A stretch of 64,000 nucleotides of DNA from Thiemannella venezuelensis (GTDB lineage Bacteria > Actinomycetota > Actinomycetes > Streptosporangiales > Streptosporangiaceae). Below the pieces are notes generated by a model. It was not told where the DNA came from and made no database searches. It was given only the letters and a program-made list of their open reading frames with translations. The DNA is taken from positions 620,001 to 684,000 of the forward strand of contig NZ_JACHJJ010000001.1 of the NCBI RefSeq assembly GCF_014203605.1, read 5' to 3'. How positions within the stretch are numbered: the first letter of the stretch is position 1; the number at the start of each line of letters is the position of its first letter. Positions 41,725-49,548 of the stretch are shown in pieces. The translations under genes were made by a program, and so were the position numbers.

Positions 41725-42433
41725 CAGCGTCCTGCGCCTCGTCTGGATCTACCCGGACCTGCTGAGCACCTACGGCGACCAGGGCAACGTCCTGGTCCTG
41801 GAGCAGCGCGCCCGGCGCCGCGGCATCCCGGTCGAGACCGTGCACGTGCGCTCGGCCGACCCGGTCCCGGAGAGCGGTGACATCTACCTGATCGGCGGCG
41901 GCGAGGACCGGCCGCAGATCCTCGCGGCCGAGCGGCTCCGCCGCGACGGCGGGCTGCACCGGGCCGTCGCGCGGGGCGCGGCGATGCTGGCGGTCTGCGC
42001 GGGCTACCAGATCATGGGCAGCACGTTCGGCGGCGAGGAGGGCCAGCCGGTGGACGGCATCGGGCTGCTCGACATCGCCAGCGGACGCGGCGGCGCCCGC
42101 GCCGTCGGCGAGCTGGTGGCCGAGACCGACCCGGCGCTCGGCGTGCCGACCCTGACCGGCTTCGAGAACCACATGGGCGTCACCCGGCTCGGACCGGGCG
42201 TGCGCCCGCTCTCGCGCACGGTGGTCGGCACCGGCAACGGCGACGGCACCGAGGGCTGCTACGCGGGCAAGGTCGTCGGCACCTACCTGCACGGCCCGGC
42301 CCTGGCCCGCAACCCCGGCCTGGCCGACCTGCTGCTGACCTGGGCGACGGGCGCGCAGCTCCCGCCGGCCGACGACACCTGGTTCACGCGCCTGCGCGAG
42401 GAGCGGCTGGCCGCGGTCCTGCCCCGCCAGTAG
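41714..42433 (+). CDS. gatD: GatD, glutamine amidotransferase subunit of lipid II amidase
   Basis: The 239-aa class I-like amidotransferase has the nucleophile C95 in LAVCAGYQIMG and a catalytic histidine near residue 193 in GTYLHGPAL. It releases ammonia from glutamine and channels it to MurT. It starts inside the end of murT (11-bp overlap), so the pair is translationally coupled. The length is normal for the family, with a conserved central FENHMGVT motif. Confidence 0.95.
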   Translation: MPSDSVLRLVWIYPDLLSTYGDQGNVLVLEQRARRRGIPVETVHVRSADPVPESGDIYLIGGGEDRPQILAAERLRRDGGLHRAVARGAAMLAVCAGYQIMGSTFGGEEGQPVDGIGLLDIASGRGGARAVGELVAETDPALGVPTLTGFENHMGVTRLGPGVRPLSRTVVGTGNGDGTEGCYAGKVVGTYLHGPALARNPGLADLLLTWATGAQLPPADDTWFTRLREERLAAVLPRQ

Positions 42434-42505
42434 GCGGGCTCCCGCCGGTGAAGGCGGCCCGCTCCGCCGCGGGGCGGGCGGCCTTCCGGCGGCCGGGGGC
42501 GCGCC

Positions 42506-42868
42506 CTAGTAGACGAGCGCCTGGACGCCGTCGCCGAGGACCTCCTCGACGAACGTGGGGGCCCCCGCGATGCGGACGCCCTCGATCACGTCGTCGACCG
42601 TGATGTCCCGCCGGGCCGCGCACTGCGTGCACAGCGTCACCCGCCCGCCCGCGAGCACCGCGTCGAGCAGGTCGCCGAGCTGGGCGGCGTGCGGCAGGGC
42701 GAACTCCTTGGCCCGGCCGGGCAGGGCGAACCACGAGGACTCGCCGGTCAGCCAGAGCGAGACGTGGACCCCGCTCGCCAGCGCCGCCGCCGCGACCGTG
42801 AACGCCTGGTTGCAGCGCTCCGGGGCGTCCGCGCCGGCGGTCACCTTGATTACCAGTGATCGTGCCAT
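42506..42868 (-). CDS. DsrE/DsrF-like family protein
   Basis: The 120-aa protein has the DsrE fold (SLVIKVTAGADAPERCNQAFTV-type start, SGVHVSLWLTGES, RVTLCTQCAARRDITVDDV, VQALVY). The C-x-x-C pair in TLCTQCAA may carry sulfur or a redox role. Actinobacterial members of this group are unassigned. It is convergent with gatD and divergent from the nitrobindin-like gene. The ATG is 6 nt from a TAGTCT -10 box. Confidence 0.85.
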   Translation of the reverse strand: MARSLVIKVTAGADAPERCNQAFTVAAAALASGVHVSLWLTGESSWFALPGRAKEFALPHAAQLGDLLDAVLAGGRVTLCTQCAARRDITVDDVIEGVRIAGAPTFVEEVLGDGVQALVY

Positions 42869-42874
42869 GACTGA

Positions 42875-42880
42875 AGACTA
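42875..42880 (-). promoter_or_regulatory. -10 box TAGTCT of a leaderless promoter (DsrE-like gene)
   Basis: TAGTCT on the minus strand is 6 nt from the ATG at 42868. Confidence 0.5.
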
Positions 42881-42981
42881 TTCGTGTCCGCCGGGGCGGT
42901 GCGAGACGGGACGCGGTGGCGGTCCCCCCGGTGACGCGCCGGGCCCTGCACACCCCGTCCCCTTGGATACGCTGTGGTCCC

Positions 42982-43491
42982 ATGGACGTTCCTGAGCTGC
43001 ATCCCGATCTTGAGCCGATCTCCTTCCTCGTGGGCCGGTGGGAAGGGGCCGGGGTCGGCGGATATCCGACGATCGAGAGCTTCAACTTCGGCCAGGAGAT
43101 CGTCTTCGGGCACAACGGCAAGCCGTTCCTGACCTACACCAGCCGCACGTGGCTGCTGGACGAGGCGGGCAACCGGGTGCGCCCGCTGGGCACGGAGACC
43201 GGGTTCTGGCGGCAGTTGCCCGAGCGCCGGCTGGAGGTGTGCCTCTCGCACCCGACCGGTGTGGTGGAGATCTACGTCGGCGAGGTGGTCTTCCACAAGA
43301 TCGAGCTCCACACGGACGTGGTGGCCCGCACCGCCACCGCGAAGGAGTACACCGGCGGTCACCGCCTCTACGGCCTGGTCAACGGGAACCTGATGTGGGC
43401 CTACGACATGGCCGCCATGGGCCGGCCGATCCAGTCGCACATCTCCGCCGAGCTCAAGCGGGTGGGCGACTTCACGCCCGGGATCCTCTGA
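42982..43491 (+). CDS. Nitrobindin-like (DUF1794) heme-binding beta-barrel protein
   Basis: The 169-aa protein (ATG 42982) has the family's opening FLVGRWEGAGVGGYPTI, the strand set EVVFHKIELHTDVV, and the closing QSHISAELKRV with the histidine that ligates heme in nitrobindins. It is a FABP-like beta-barrel thought to bind heme/NO or fatty acid. A TACGCT -10 box lies 8 nt before the ATG, so the message is probably leaderless. The frame upstream of 42982 is not needed. Confidence 0.9.
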   Translation: MDVPELHPDLEPISFLVGRWEGAGVGGYPTIESFNFGQEIVFGHNGKPFLTYTSRTWLLDEAGNRVRPLGTETGFWRQLPERRLEVCLSHPTGVVEIYVGEVVFHKIELHTDVVARTATAKEYTGGHRLYGLVNGNLMWAYDMAAMGRPIQSHISAELKRVGDFTPGIL

Positions 43492-43542
43492 GGCCGCGCC
43501 GGCGGTCCGGCCGGATCGTCGGGACCGCCGGGCCGGCCGGGG

Positions 43543-44739
43543 TCACTGCGGGAGGGTGATGGCGTTCGCCGCCCTGCCGAGGGGCTCCATGATCTTGGCC
43601 AGCAGGCGGTCCCTGCCGGGAACGCGCGCCATCAGCCCCAGCATCGCCATCGAGAAGCGCACCTGGCCCCTGCTGCGCAGCACCATCCGCTTGATGTTCG
43701 CCGGCCCGAGCTTCTGGTTCTCGTGGACGAACGGCCGCATGCGCCGCTCGTAGGCGTCGAACGCGGCCGCGTGGTCGCCGCCGGCGGCGGCCAGCTCCGC
43801 CGCCAGCACGTAGGCGCCGACGAGGGCGAGGCTGGTGCCCTGCCCGGAGGCGGGTGAGGCGCAGTGCGCCGCGTCACCGATCAGCACCGCCCGCCCGGCG
43901 GACCAGCGGTTCATGTGGACCTGGCCGAGGGAGTCGAACAGGAAGTCGGGGGAGTCGCCGACGCCCCGCAGCAGCCGGGGGACCTCCCAGCCCTCTCCGG
44001 CGTACGCGGCGGCCAGGAGCCGCTCCTGCTCGGCGCGGTCGCGGTGGTCGTACGACAGCGGCTCGGAGGCGAACAGGAACATGGCCTTGGCCCCGGCCTC
44101 CCGCGCGGTGCTGTAGGTCAGCGCCGTACGGCCGGGGCCGACGTAGGTGAGCTCCTCGCGGTCCAGGCCGAGGTGGTTGGGCACGGTGAAGACCGAGACG
44201 TAGTAGCCCATGTCGCGGACGAACCGCTCGTCGGGTCCGAAGGCCAGGGCCCGGGTGGCGGAACGCATGCCGTCCGCCCCCACCACCAGGTCGAAGACCT
44301 CGGTCCTGCCGCTGCCGAAGGTCGCCCTCACCCCCTCGGAGGTGTCGTCGAGGGAGGTGACGGAGTCGCCGAAGCGGTACTCGACGCCGTCCTGGGTCCT
44401 GCCGTACAGGAGCCGGTGCAGGTCGCCGCGGAGGACCTCGGCGTCGCCGTGCTCGCGCCCGCCGAAGGTGTCGCCGTCCATACTGGCCACCCGCCTGCCC
44501 GCGGCGTTCACGACCGAGCCGGACCGCACCTCGGTGCGCATCGCGCGCACCTCCTCCAGCACGCCCATCCGCTCGATCACCTGCAGTGCCGCGCCCCGAA
44601 TGTCGATCTTGTAGCCGCCTGCCCGGATCTCCGGGGCGCGCTCCACCACGGTGACGGTGAAACCGCTGCGCCGCAGCCAGAAGGCCAGGGAGACGCCCGC
44701 GATGCCGGCGCCGGAGACGAGGACGTTGGTGTTCTTCAT
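43543..44739 (-). CDS. FAD-dependent monooxygenase (class A flavoprotein)
   Basis: The 398-aa protein (ATG 44739) has the FAD-binding GAGIAG motif (residues near 10-15, VLVSGAGIAGVSLAFWLRR), the middle DG motif in VVGADGMRSATR, and GDAAHCASPASGQGTSLAL with the second FAD-contact GD. This is the family of TetX/aromatic ring hydroxylases and many tailoring enzymes. A GGAG ribosome site precedes the start. It is divergent from a TetR-type regulator with two dyads between, so a drug-inactivation or detoxifying role is plausible; the substrate is unknown. Confidence 0.9.
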   Translation of the reverse strand: MKNTNVLVSGAGIAGVSLAFWLRRSGFTVTVVERAPEIRAGGYKIDIRGAALQVIERMGVLEEVRAMRTEVRSGSVVNAAGRRVASMDGDTFGGREHGDAEVLRGDLHRLLYGRTQDGVEYRFGDSVTSLDDTSEGVRATFGSGRTEVFDLVVGADGMRSATRALAFGPDERFVRDMGYYVSVFTVPNHLGLDREELTYVGPGRTALTYSTAREAGAKAMFLFASEPLSYDHRDRAEQERLLAAAYAGEGWEVPRLLRGVGDSPDFLFDSLGQVHMNRWSAGRAVLIGDAAHCASPASGQGTSLALVGAYVLAAELAAAGGDHAAAFDAYERRMRPFVHENQKLGPANIKRMVLRSRGQVRFSMAMLGLMARVPGRDRLLAKIMEPLGRAANAITLPQ

Positions 44740-44778
44740 GGAGGGCTCCCTGGGTTCTTGTGGGGACACCCTGAACGT

Positions 44779-44830
44779 ACATCCGTCTTAGACAGATGTG
44801 CAAGATGTTCGTGTAAGACAATCGTCTCAC
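44779..44830. promoter_or_regulatory. Two inverted repeats between the monooxygenase and TetR genes
   Basis: The first dyad (44779-44799) has 9 of 10 base pairs between arms ACATCCGTCT and AGACAGATGT around a central T. The second (44813-44830) shares AGAC/GTCT. They sit 40-90 bp from both starts and are likely operators of the TetR-type protein. Confidence 0.6.
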
Positions 44831-44851
44831 CCATGCGGTAGCCTCACCGTC

Positions 44852-45415
44852 ATGAGCAACCGCGACGACCTGCTGGCCGGAGCCAGGCGCTGTCTGCTGG
44901 AGAAGGGCTACGCCCGTACGACCGCCCGGGACATCGCCCTCGCCGCGGGGGTCAGCCTGGCGGCGATCGGCTACCACTTCGGGACGAAGGAGGCGCTGCT
45001 GAACGAGGCGCTCACGCAGGCGCTGGAAGAGTGGGGCGACAGCGTGGAGCAGGCCCCGGCCGCCGGTTCCGACGCCGATCCGGCGGAACGGTTCGAGGCG
45101 ACATGGGACGGGGTGGTCAGGTCGTTCGCCGACGACAGGTCGTTGTGGGCCGTGCAGTTCGAGCTCCTGGCCCACATCCACGGAAATCCCGGACTCCGCC
45201 ACACGTTCGCCGAAGCCAACCGGGCCGCCCGGCTCGGGCTGGTCGAGCTGTTCGGCCTCTCCGTCCCGCGGGATCAGGAAGAGAGGCTGGGCGCGCACCT
45301 CCAGATGCTGGTCGCCGGTGCGGCGGCGCAGTGGCTGATGGATCCGGAATCCGTGCCCTCCGGTTCCGACCTGCGCCGGTCCGCCCTGGCGCTCGTCGCC
45401 GCGCTCGGCCGCTAG
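44852..45415 (+). CDS. TetR-family transcriptional repressor
   Basis: From ATG 44852 the 187-aa product has a TetR N-terminal HTH (LLAGARRCLLEKGYARTTAR, DIALAAGVSLAAIGYHFGTK) and a helical ligand-binding C-terminus. It lies divergent from the flavin monooxygenase and should repress it and itself through the dyads between them. A TAGCCT -10 box lies 7 nt before the ATG (leaderless). Ligand unknown. Confidence 0.92.
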   Translation: MSNRDDLLAGARRCLLEKGYARTTARDIALAAGVSLAAIGYHFGTKEALLNEALTQALEEWGDSVEQAPAAGSDADPAERFEATWDGVVRSFADDRSLWAVQFELLAHIHGNPGLRHTFAEANRAARLGLVELFGLSVPRDQEERLGAHLQMLVAGAAAQWLMDPESVPSGSDLRRSALALVAALGR

Positions 45416-45480
45416 GCCTGTTCCGAGTCCGGATCGGGGGGCGACCGGTTCGGACGGGGAAGCGTGTCAAGATGTCGGGC

Positions 45481-45786
45481 ATGAGCACCCCTTTCACGCC
45501 TGACGTGGTCGAGGCGATCAAGCGCCACATGAACGACGACCACGGAGACGACTCGCTGCTGATCGTCAAGGGCCTCGGCGGGCAGCCGGAGGCCACCGCC
45601 GCGACGACGTCGGGCGTGGACGCCGAGGCGATCGAGTTCACCGCGACGGTCGGCGGGAAGGACGTCACGGTCCGCGTCCCGTGGAGCACGACCCTCACCG
45701 AGCGCGCCCAGGTCCGCTGGGAGGTGGTGCGCCTCTACCGGGAGGCCTGCGCCGCGCTCGGGGTGCCCGCCCGCGGCGAGCACTGA
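45481..45786 (+). CDS. DUF2470 protein
   Basis: The 101-aa protein matches DUF2470: DVVEAIKRHMNDDHGDDSLL, with the conserved HMNxDH motif, then VPWSTTLTERAQVRWEVVRLY. The domain usually forms the C-terminus of heme-degrading or pyridoxamine-oxidase-like proteins; here it stands alone. An ATG at 45472 would add three residues. No ligand is known. Confidence 0.88.
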   Translation: MSTPFTPDVVEAIKRHMNDDHGDDSLLIVKGLGGQPEATAATTSGVDAEAIEFTATVGGKDVTVRVPWSTTLTERAQVRWEVVRLYREACAALGVPARGEH

Positions 45787-45859
45787 GGACGGCCGGGCGG
45801 GATCGTGGGACGGGGGCCGGAACGACCCGGAGCGCGGGGAGATCCGGAAAGGGGGGATC

Positions 45860-46093
45860 CGGAGAAAAGAAAAGAACCCCGGGCCGGTTCCTCCCGCGTG
45901 AGCGGAAGGGCCGGATGGACCAGAGGCGGGGGATTCCCGCCCTCCGGCAGCCCGGGGTTCCGGTGATTGTCGTGGATTCGCCGAACGTCGCAGGACGTCC
46001 GGACAGAGTCCGGAGCTGCGGCGTCCTAGCGGACAGCCACCTCGCTAGCCCAACTATGATCAACCATTGTTCGGACCACCTCCTTTCGGCGTG
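45860..46093 (-). ncRNA. Candidate structured small RNA with an internal short ORF
   Basis: On the minus strand a sigma70-like promoter (46100-46128) is followed by a ~230-nt region with strong pairing. It contains a hairpin with 7-bp perfect arms TCCGGAC/GTCCGGA (45998-46014) and an 11-bp closing stem (45874-45884 with 45950-45960) that encloses two more hairpins (about 45891-45908 and 45925-45941). It ends in a T-rich tract on that strand (45860-45873). The 13-codon ORF at 46026-46067 lies near its 5' end. No downstream minus-strand gene exists: the next gene to the left is on the plus strand. Confidence 0.55.
46026..46067 (-). CDS. 13-aa ORF with a strong ribosome site
   Basis: MVDHSWASEVAVR is preceded by AAAGGAGGTGG (46076-46086) with 8-nt spacing, the strongest Shine-Dalgarno sequence I see here. 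It lies 5' of the structured RNA region and looks like a leader or stand-alone micropeptide. No relative is known to me. Confidence 0.6.
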   Translation of the reverse strand: MVDHSWASEVAVR

Positions 46094-46099
46094 ATCCGT

Positions 46100-46128
46100 A
46101 CGTTATGCGACCGGATCCGCGCGGGCAA
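46100..46128 (-). promoter_or_regulatory. Promoter for the small RNA / 13-aa ORF
   Basis: TTGCCC (-35, 46123-46128) and TAACGT (-10, 46100-46105) on the minus strand are separated by 17 bp. The predicted RNA start is near 46093. Confidence 0.55.
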
Positions 46129-46232
46129 GTAAATATTCGGCAAGCGGATCTCCGCAGGTGGGCCGGGTTTCCCCCGCGCCGGGCCGCGGTGTCCAGCCAC
46201 CGCCGGGGCGTGCTCCTCATAGACTTCCGGAC

Positions 46233-46646
46233 ATGACCGAGACGTCGTGGCATGAGGAACTGCGGGCTCGCGGTTACCGGGTCACCCCCCAGCGCCAGCT
46301 GGTGCTCGAGGCGGTCAAGGCGCTGGAGCACGCCACCCCCGAGGAGATCTGCAACCGGGTCCGCGAGACCGCCCGCGGAGTGAACATCTCGACCGTCTAC
46401 CGGACCCTCGAACTGCTCGAGGAGCTCGGCATGGTCGCCCACAACCACCTCGGGCACGGCGCGCCCACCTACCACCTGGCCGCCGACGCCGACCACGTGC
46501 ACCTGGTCTGCCGGGGCTGCGGGGAGATCAGCGAGGTCCGGCCGGAGCTGGTGCAGGCCCTGGTGAGCGGGCTCGACTCCGAGCTCGGGTTCGCCACCGA
46601 CGTGCACCACCTGACGGTCTTCGGCCGCTGCCGCAACTGCCGCTGA
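46233..46646 (+). CDS. Fur-family metal-responsive regulator (Zur/FurB-like)
   Basis: The 137-aa protein (ATG 46233) has the Fur winged helix (YRVTPQRQLVLEAVKALEHA, NISTVYRTLELLEELGMV) and a dimerisation domain with HVHLVCRGCGEISEV and the closing CRNC, i.e. two CxxC pairs that hold structural zinc. The second metal site is like Zur or FurB. It is divergent from the small RNA gene. ATG 46233 is 7 nt after a TAGACT -10 (leaderless); the frame upstream is Pro-rich and not needed. Targets are not visible. Confidence 0.93.
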   Translation: MTETSWHEELRARGYRVTPQRQLVLEAVKALEHATPEEICNRVRETARGVNISTVYRTLELLEELGMVAHNHLGHGAPTYHLAADADHVHLVCRGCGEISEVRPELVQALVSGLDSELGFATDVHHLTVFGRCRNCR

Positions 46647-46766
46647 GGCGGCGCCCCGCCCGCGCCCGCACCGGCGCTCCCGGGCCCGCCCGGGGACGGC
46701 CGTCCGCCCGGCCGGACGGCCGCCTCCGGGCAGGAGGCGACGCCGGGAACCGCATAGGCTTGGGGC

Positions 46767-47759
46767 ATGCGAAGCCCTCTGCTGGACACCCCCGGCGCGG
46801 TCGCCGCCGACGCCCCCGACTCCGGCGTCGCCGGGCACTACGGCGACCCGTTCGCCGAGCAGCGCGCGCTGCTCGCCGGTGAGGCCGTGGTCGACCGGAG
46901 CAACCGGGAGGTCGTGAAGATCTCCGGACCCGACCGCCTGAGCTGGCTCAACAGCCTGAGCTCGCAGAAACTCGACGACCTGCGGCCCGGCGAGGCGACC
47001 GAGACGCTGCTGCTGGACGCCCAGGGCAGGGTGGAGCACCACCTCGCCCTGGTCGACGACGGCGAGGCCGTCTGGGCGCACGTGGAGCCGGGCACCTCGG
47101 CCGGACTGGTCGCGTTCCTGGACACAATGCGGTTCATGCTCCGGGTCGAGGTCGCCGACGTGACGGACGCCTACGCGGTGGTCACCGCGCTGCCCGCGGC
47201 CGGCGGGACGCGCCCGGACCTGCCGTCCGGGGCGGTCGCCGTGGGCGACGACGTGCTGCTCCCCCGCGAGCTGCTCCCCGCCCGCCTCGGCCTGGGGCTC
47301 GCCGGCCTCTGGGCCTACGAGGCGCTGCGGATCGAGAACCACCGCCCGCGCCTGGGCTTCGAGACCGACCACAAGACGATCCCGCACGAGGTGGGCTGGA
47401 TCGGTACGGCCCTGCACCTGAACAAGGGCTGCTACAAGGGCCAGGAGACCGTGGCGCGGGTGCACAACCTCGGCCACCCGCCGCGCCGCCTGGTCTTCCT
47501 GCACCTGGACGGCAGCGCGGACCGGCTGCCCAAGCACGGCGCGGCCGTGACCGACGGCGAGGCCGAGGTCGGCTTCGTCGGCAGCGCCGCCCGCCACCAC
47601 GAGCTCGGGCCGATCGCGCTGGCACTGGTCAAGCGGACCGTGCCGGTGGACGCCCCGCTCCAGGCCGACGGGGTGGCGGCCGGCCAGGAGGTCGTCGTGC
47701 CCCCGGACGCCGGCCGCAACGTCCAGATCGACCCCGCCCTGCGCCGCCGCATCCGCTGA
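46767..47759 (+). CDS. YgfZ/GcvT-like folate-binding protein (Fe-S cluster assembly)
   Basis: The 330-aa protein has the GcvT/YgfZ fold (NREVVKISGPDRLSWLNSLS, and the late signature KGCYKGQETVARVHNLG). The signature K-G-C-Y-x-G-Q-E holds the conserved cysteine of YgfZ/IBA57 proteins, which use folate to assist assembly of certain Fe-S enzymes. A TAGGCT -10 lies 6 nt before the ATG, so the message is leaderless. Neighbour: Fur-type regulator. Confidence 0.92.
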   Translation: MRSPLLDTPGAVAADAPDSGVAGHYGDPFAEQRALLAGEAVVDRSNREVVKISGPDRLSWLNSLSSQKLDDLRPGEATETLLLDAQGRVEHHLALVDDGEAVWAHVEPGTSAGLVAFLDTMRFMLRVEVADVTDAYAVVTALPAAGGTRPDLPSGAVAVGDDVLLPRELLPARLGLGLAGLWAYEALRIENHRPRLGFETDHKTIPHEVGWIGTALHLNKGCYKGQETVARVHNLGHPPRRLVFLHLDGSADRLPKHGAAVTDGEAEVGFVGSAARHHELGPIALALVKRTVPVDAPLQADGVAAGQEVVVPPDAGRNVQIDPALRRRIR

Positions 47760-47769
47760 CCTCCGCGGA

Positions 47770-48594
47770 TCAGGCGGTCCAGTCCTGCCGCGCCGCCCAC
47801 CGCTCCACGGTGGTGGGGGCCGGCCGCAGGATCCCGGCGGGCGGCGGAGGCGGGGGAGGGGCCGCGGCGGCCTGCCGGTAGACCTCCGCGACCCCGGCCG
47901 CGGCGTCGCCGCCGAGGACCGGTTCCAGCAGCCGCCGGTACTCCTCGGGGGTCACCTCATTCCAGCGCGTCTGGCGGCCTGCCGCCGCGCCGACCGCCGC
48001 CGCGACCCGCTCACCGGTGATCGGCGGCCCGGCCAGCACGCTGACGGCCGCCGGGTGGTCTTCGCCGAGGGCGGCGGCCACGGCGTCGCCGACGTCGTCG
48101 AGGGTGACCCAGGGCATGGGCGCCCCCGCGGGCAGCGGGTAGGCCACTTCGCCCTCCTCCCGGACCCTCCGCACCGACCAGGGCATCAGGAGGTTCTCCA
48201 GGTAGGTGCCCGCCGGGCCGATCACCGACGCCTTCCCGACCGCGTCCGGCAGCCGCCGCGCGAGCATGATCCGCGCGTCGACGTACGGCACCCCGACCGG
48301 TTCCGGCGGCAGGGCCATGCCGGGGTTGAACACCGCGCGCGCGATGCCGGCCTTGGCCAGGGCCGTCAGCAGCGTCTCGGCGTAGGCGACGGCGACCGGG
48401 GCGAACACCAGTGGCAGGTGGACCACCACGGCGCCGGCGGAGCCGTACGCGCGCACCAGCGAGTGGGGGTCGGTCAGGTCGGCCGAGCGGGTGTCCAGCG
48501 GCCGGACCTCGTATCCGGCGGCGCGCAGACGGCGGGCGATGTGCGAGCCCTGGACGCCCGTGGCGCCGTGGACCGCGACGGTTTTCGATGTCAT
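47770..48594 (-). CDS. NmrA-like NAD(P)-binding epimerase/reductase
   Basis: The 274-aa protein begins with a Rossmann fold (TVAVHGATGVQGSHIARRL, G-A-T-G-V-Q-G) and shows ILEN-like ENLLMPWSVRRV and WVTLDDVGDAVAAAL, typical of atypical short-chain dehydrogenases (NmrA family). Members act as NADP(H) sensors or reductases. It is divergent from an HxlR regulator whose operator lies between them, so it is a probable target. A TAACGT -10 lies 7 nt from the ATG. Confidence 0.88.
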   Translation of the reverse strand: MTSKTVAVHGATGVQGSHIARRLRAAGYEVRPLDTRSADLTDPHSLVRAYGSAGAVVVHLPLVFAPVAVAYAETLLTALAKAGIARAVFNPGMALPPEPVGVPYVDARIMLARRLPDAVGKASVIGPAGTYLENLLMPWSVRRVREEGEVAYPLPAGAPMPWVTLDDVGDAVAAALGEDHPAAVSVLAGPPITGERVAAAVGAAAGRQTRWNEVTPEEYRRLLEPVLGGDAAAGVAEVYRQAAAAPPPPPPPAGILRPAPTTVERWAARQDWTA

Positions 48595-48616
48595 GCCGGT
48601 GACGTTAGGGAAGGTG

Positions 48617-48631
48617 CTTCATATTGTGAAG
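48617..48631. promoter_or_regulatory. Inverted repeat between the NmrA-like and HxlR genes
   Basis: CTTCA (48617-48621) and TGAAG (48627-48631) flank TATTG. It lies between the two divergent starts, the usual place for an HxlR operator. Confidence 0.55.
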
Positions 48632-48660
48632 TAGGCACTTCTGCTGTAGTAGCTTCAGGT

Positions 48661-49011
48661 ATGGAAAGTTTCCAGGAAGCCCACCTTCTCGCCGGTGAAA
48701 CCTGCTCGGGGAGGCTTACCCCCGAGACCTGCTCGGTGACGCGGACGCTCGCCTTCGTCGGCAGCAAGTGGACCCCGCTGGTGATCTTCCGTCTGAGGTC
48801 CGGCCCGCGACGGTACGGCGAGCTGCTGCAGCTGCTGCCGGGCATCAGCCCCAAGACGCTCGCCGACCGGCTCCAGACCCTCGAAGCCGAGGGGCTGCTC
48901 ACCCGCACCGTGCACCCCGACAAGCCGCCGCGGGTGGAGTACGCGCTGACCGGGCGCGGCCGGGGACTGAGCGACATCCTCGACGCGATCGCCGACTGGG
49001 CCGTCGCCTGA
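48661..49011 (+). CDS. HxlR-family transcriptional regulator
   Basis: From ATG 48661 the product is 116 aa, a typical HxlR winged helix (TRTLAFVGSKWTPLVIFRLR, RRYGELLQLLPGISPKTLA, LTRTVHPDKPPRVEYALTGRG). Cysteines at the N-terminus (ETCSGRL, PETCSVT) may sense redox or electrophiles, as in HxlR/HypR proteins. It is divergent from the NmrA-like gene. A TAGCTT or TAGTAG -10 lies 5-8 nt from the ATG. Confidence 0.92.
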   Translation: MESFQEAHLLAGETCSGRLTPETCSVTRTLAFVGSKWTPLVIFRLRSGPRRYGELLQLLPGISPKTLADRLQTLEAEGLLTRTVHPDKPPRVEYALTGRGRGLSDILDAIADWAVA

Positions 49012-49065
49012 CGCCTCCCGGAGGGAGGTCCGCGCCGACGCGGCGGGCCGTTCCCGCGGACCCCG

Positions 49066-49491
49066 TCAGATCTCCAGGATCAGGGTGATGGGGCCGTCGT
49101 TGGTCAGGGAGACCTTCATGTCGGCGCCGAAGACGCCCGTCTCCACGTGCGCGCCGAGCGCGCGCAGCTCCGCGCAGACGGCCTCGACCAGCGGCTCGGC
49201 GACCGGCCCGGGGGCCGCGGCCTGCCAGGTGGGACGGCGGCCCTTGCGGGCGTCGCCGTACAGGGTGAACTGGCTGACCACGAGCAGCGGCGCGCCGACG
49301 TCGGAGCAGGACTTCTCGCCGGAGAGGATCCGCAGGCCCCAGAGCTTGGCGGCCAGCTTCGCCGCCTCGGCCGGCGTGTCGGTGTGCGTCACCCCGACGA
49401 GCACGAGCAGCCCGGGTTCGTCGATCGCCCCGACCGTCGCACCGTCCACTACCACCGACGCGGAACCCACCCGCTGAACGACCGCACGCAT
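49066..49491 (-). CDS. dtd: D-aminoacyl-tRNA deacylase
   Basis: The 141-aa protein starts [17 protein letters not shown] and has the DTD signatures [15 protein letters not shown] and the Gly-cisPro end [11 protein letters not shown]. It hydrolyses D-aminoacyl-tRNA (and Gly-tRNA-Ala) to keep D-amino acids out of proteins. The normal GPVT motif reads GPIT here, a conservative change. It is divergent from the asparaginase gene. Confidence 0.95.
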   Translation of the reverse strand: MRAVVQRVGSASVVVDGATVGAIDEPGLLVLVGVTHTDTPAEAAKLAAKLWGLRILSGEKSCSDVGAPLLVVSQFTLYGDARKGRRPTWQAAAPGPVAEPLVEAVCAELRALGAHVETGVFGADMKVSLTNDGPITLILEI

Positions 49492-49548
49492 GCCTCCATC
49501 ATCCCGTCTTCCGCCGCCTCCATAGACTCTGGGCGAAAGGAGACAAAG

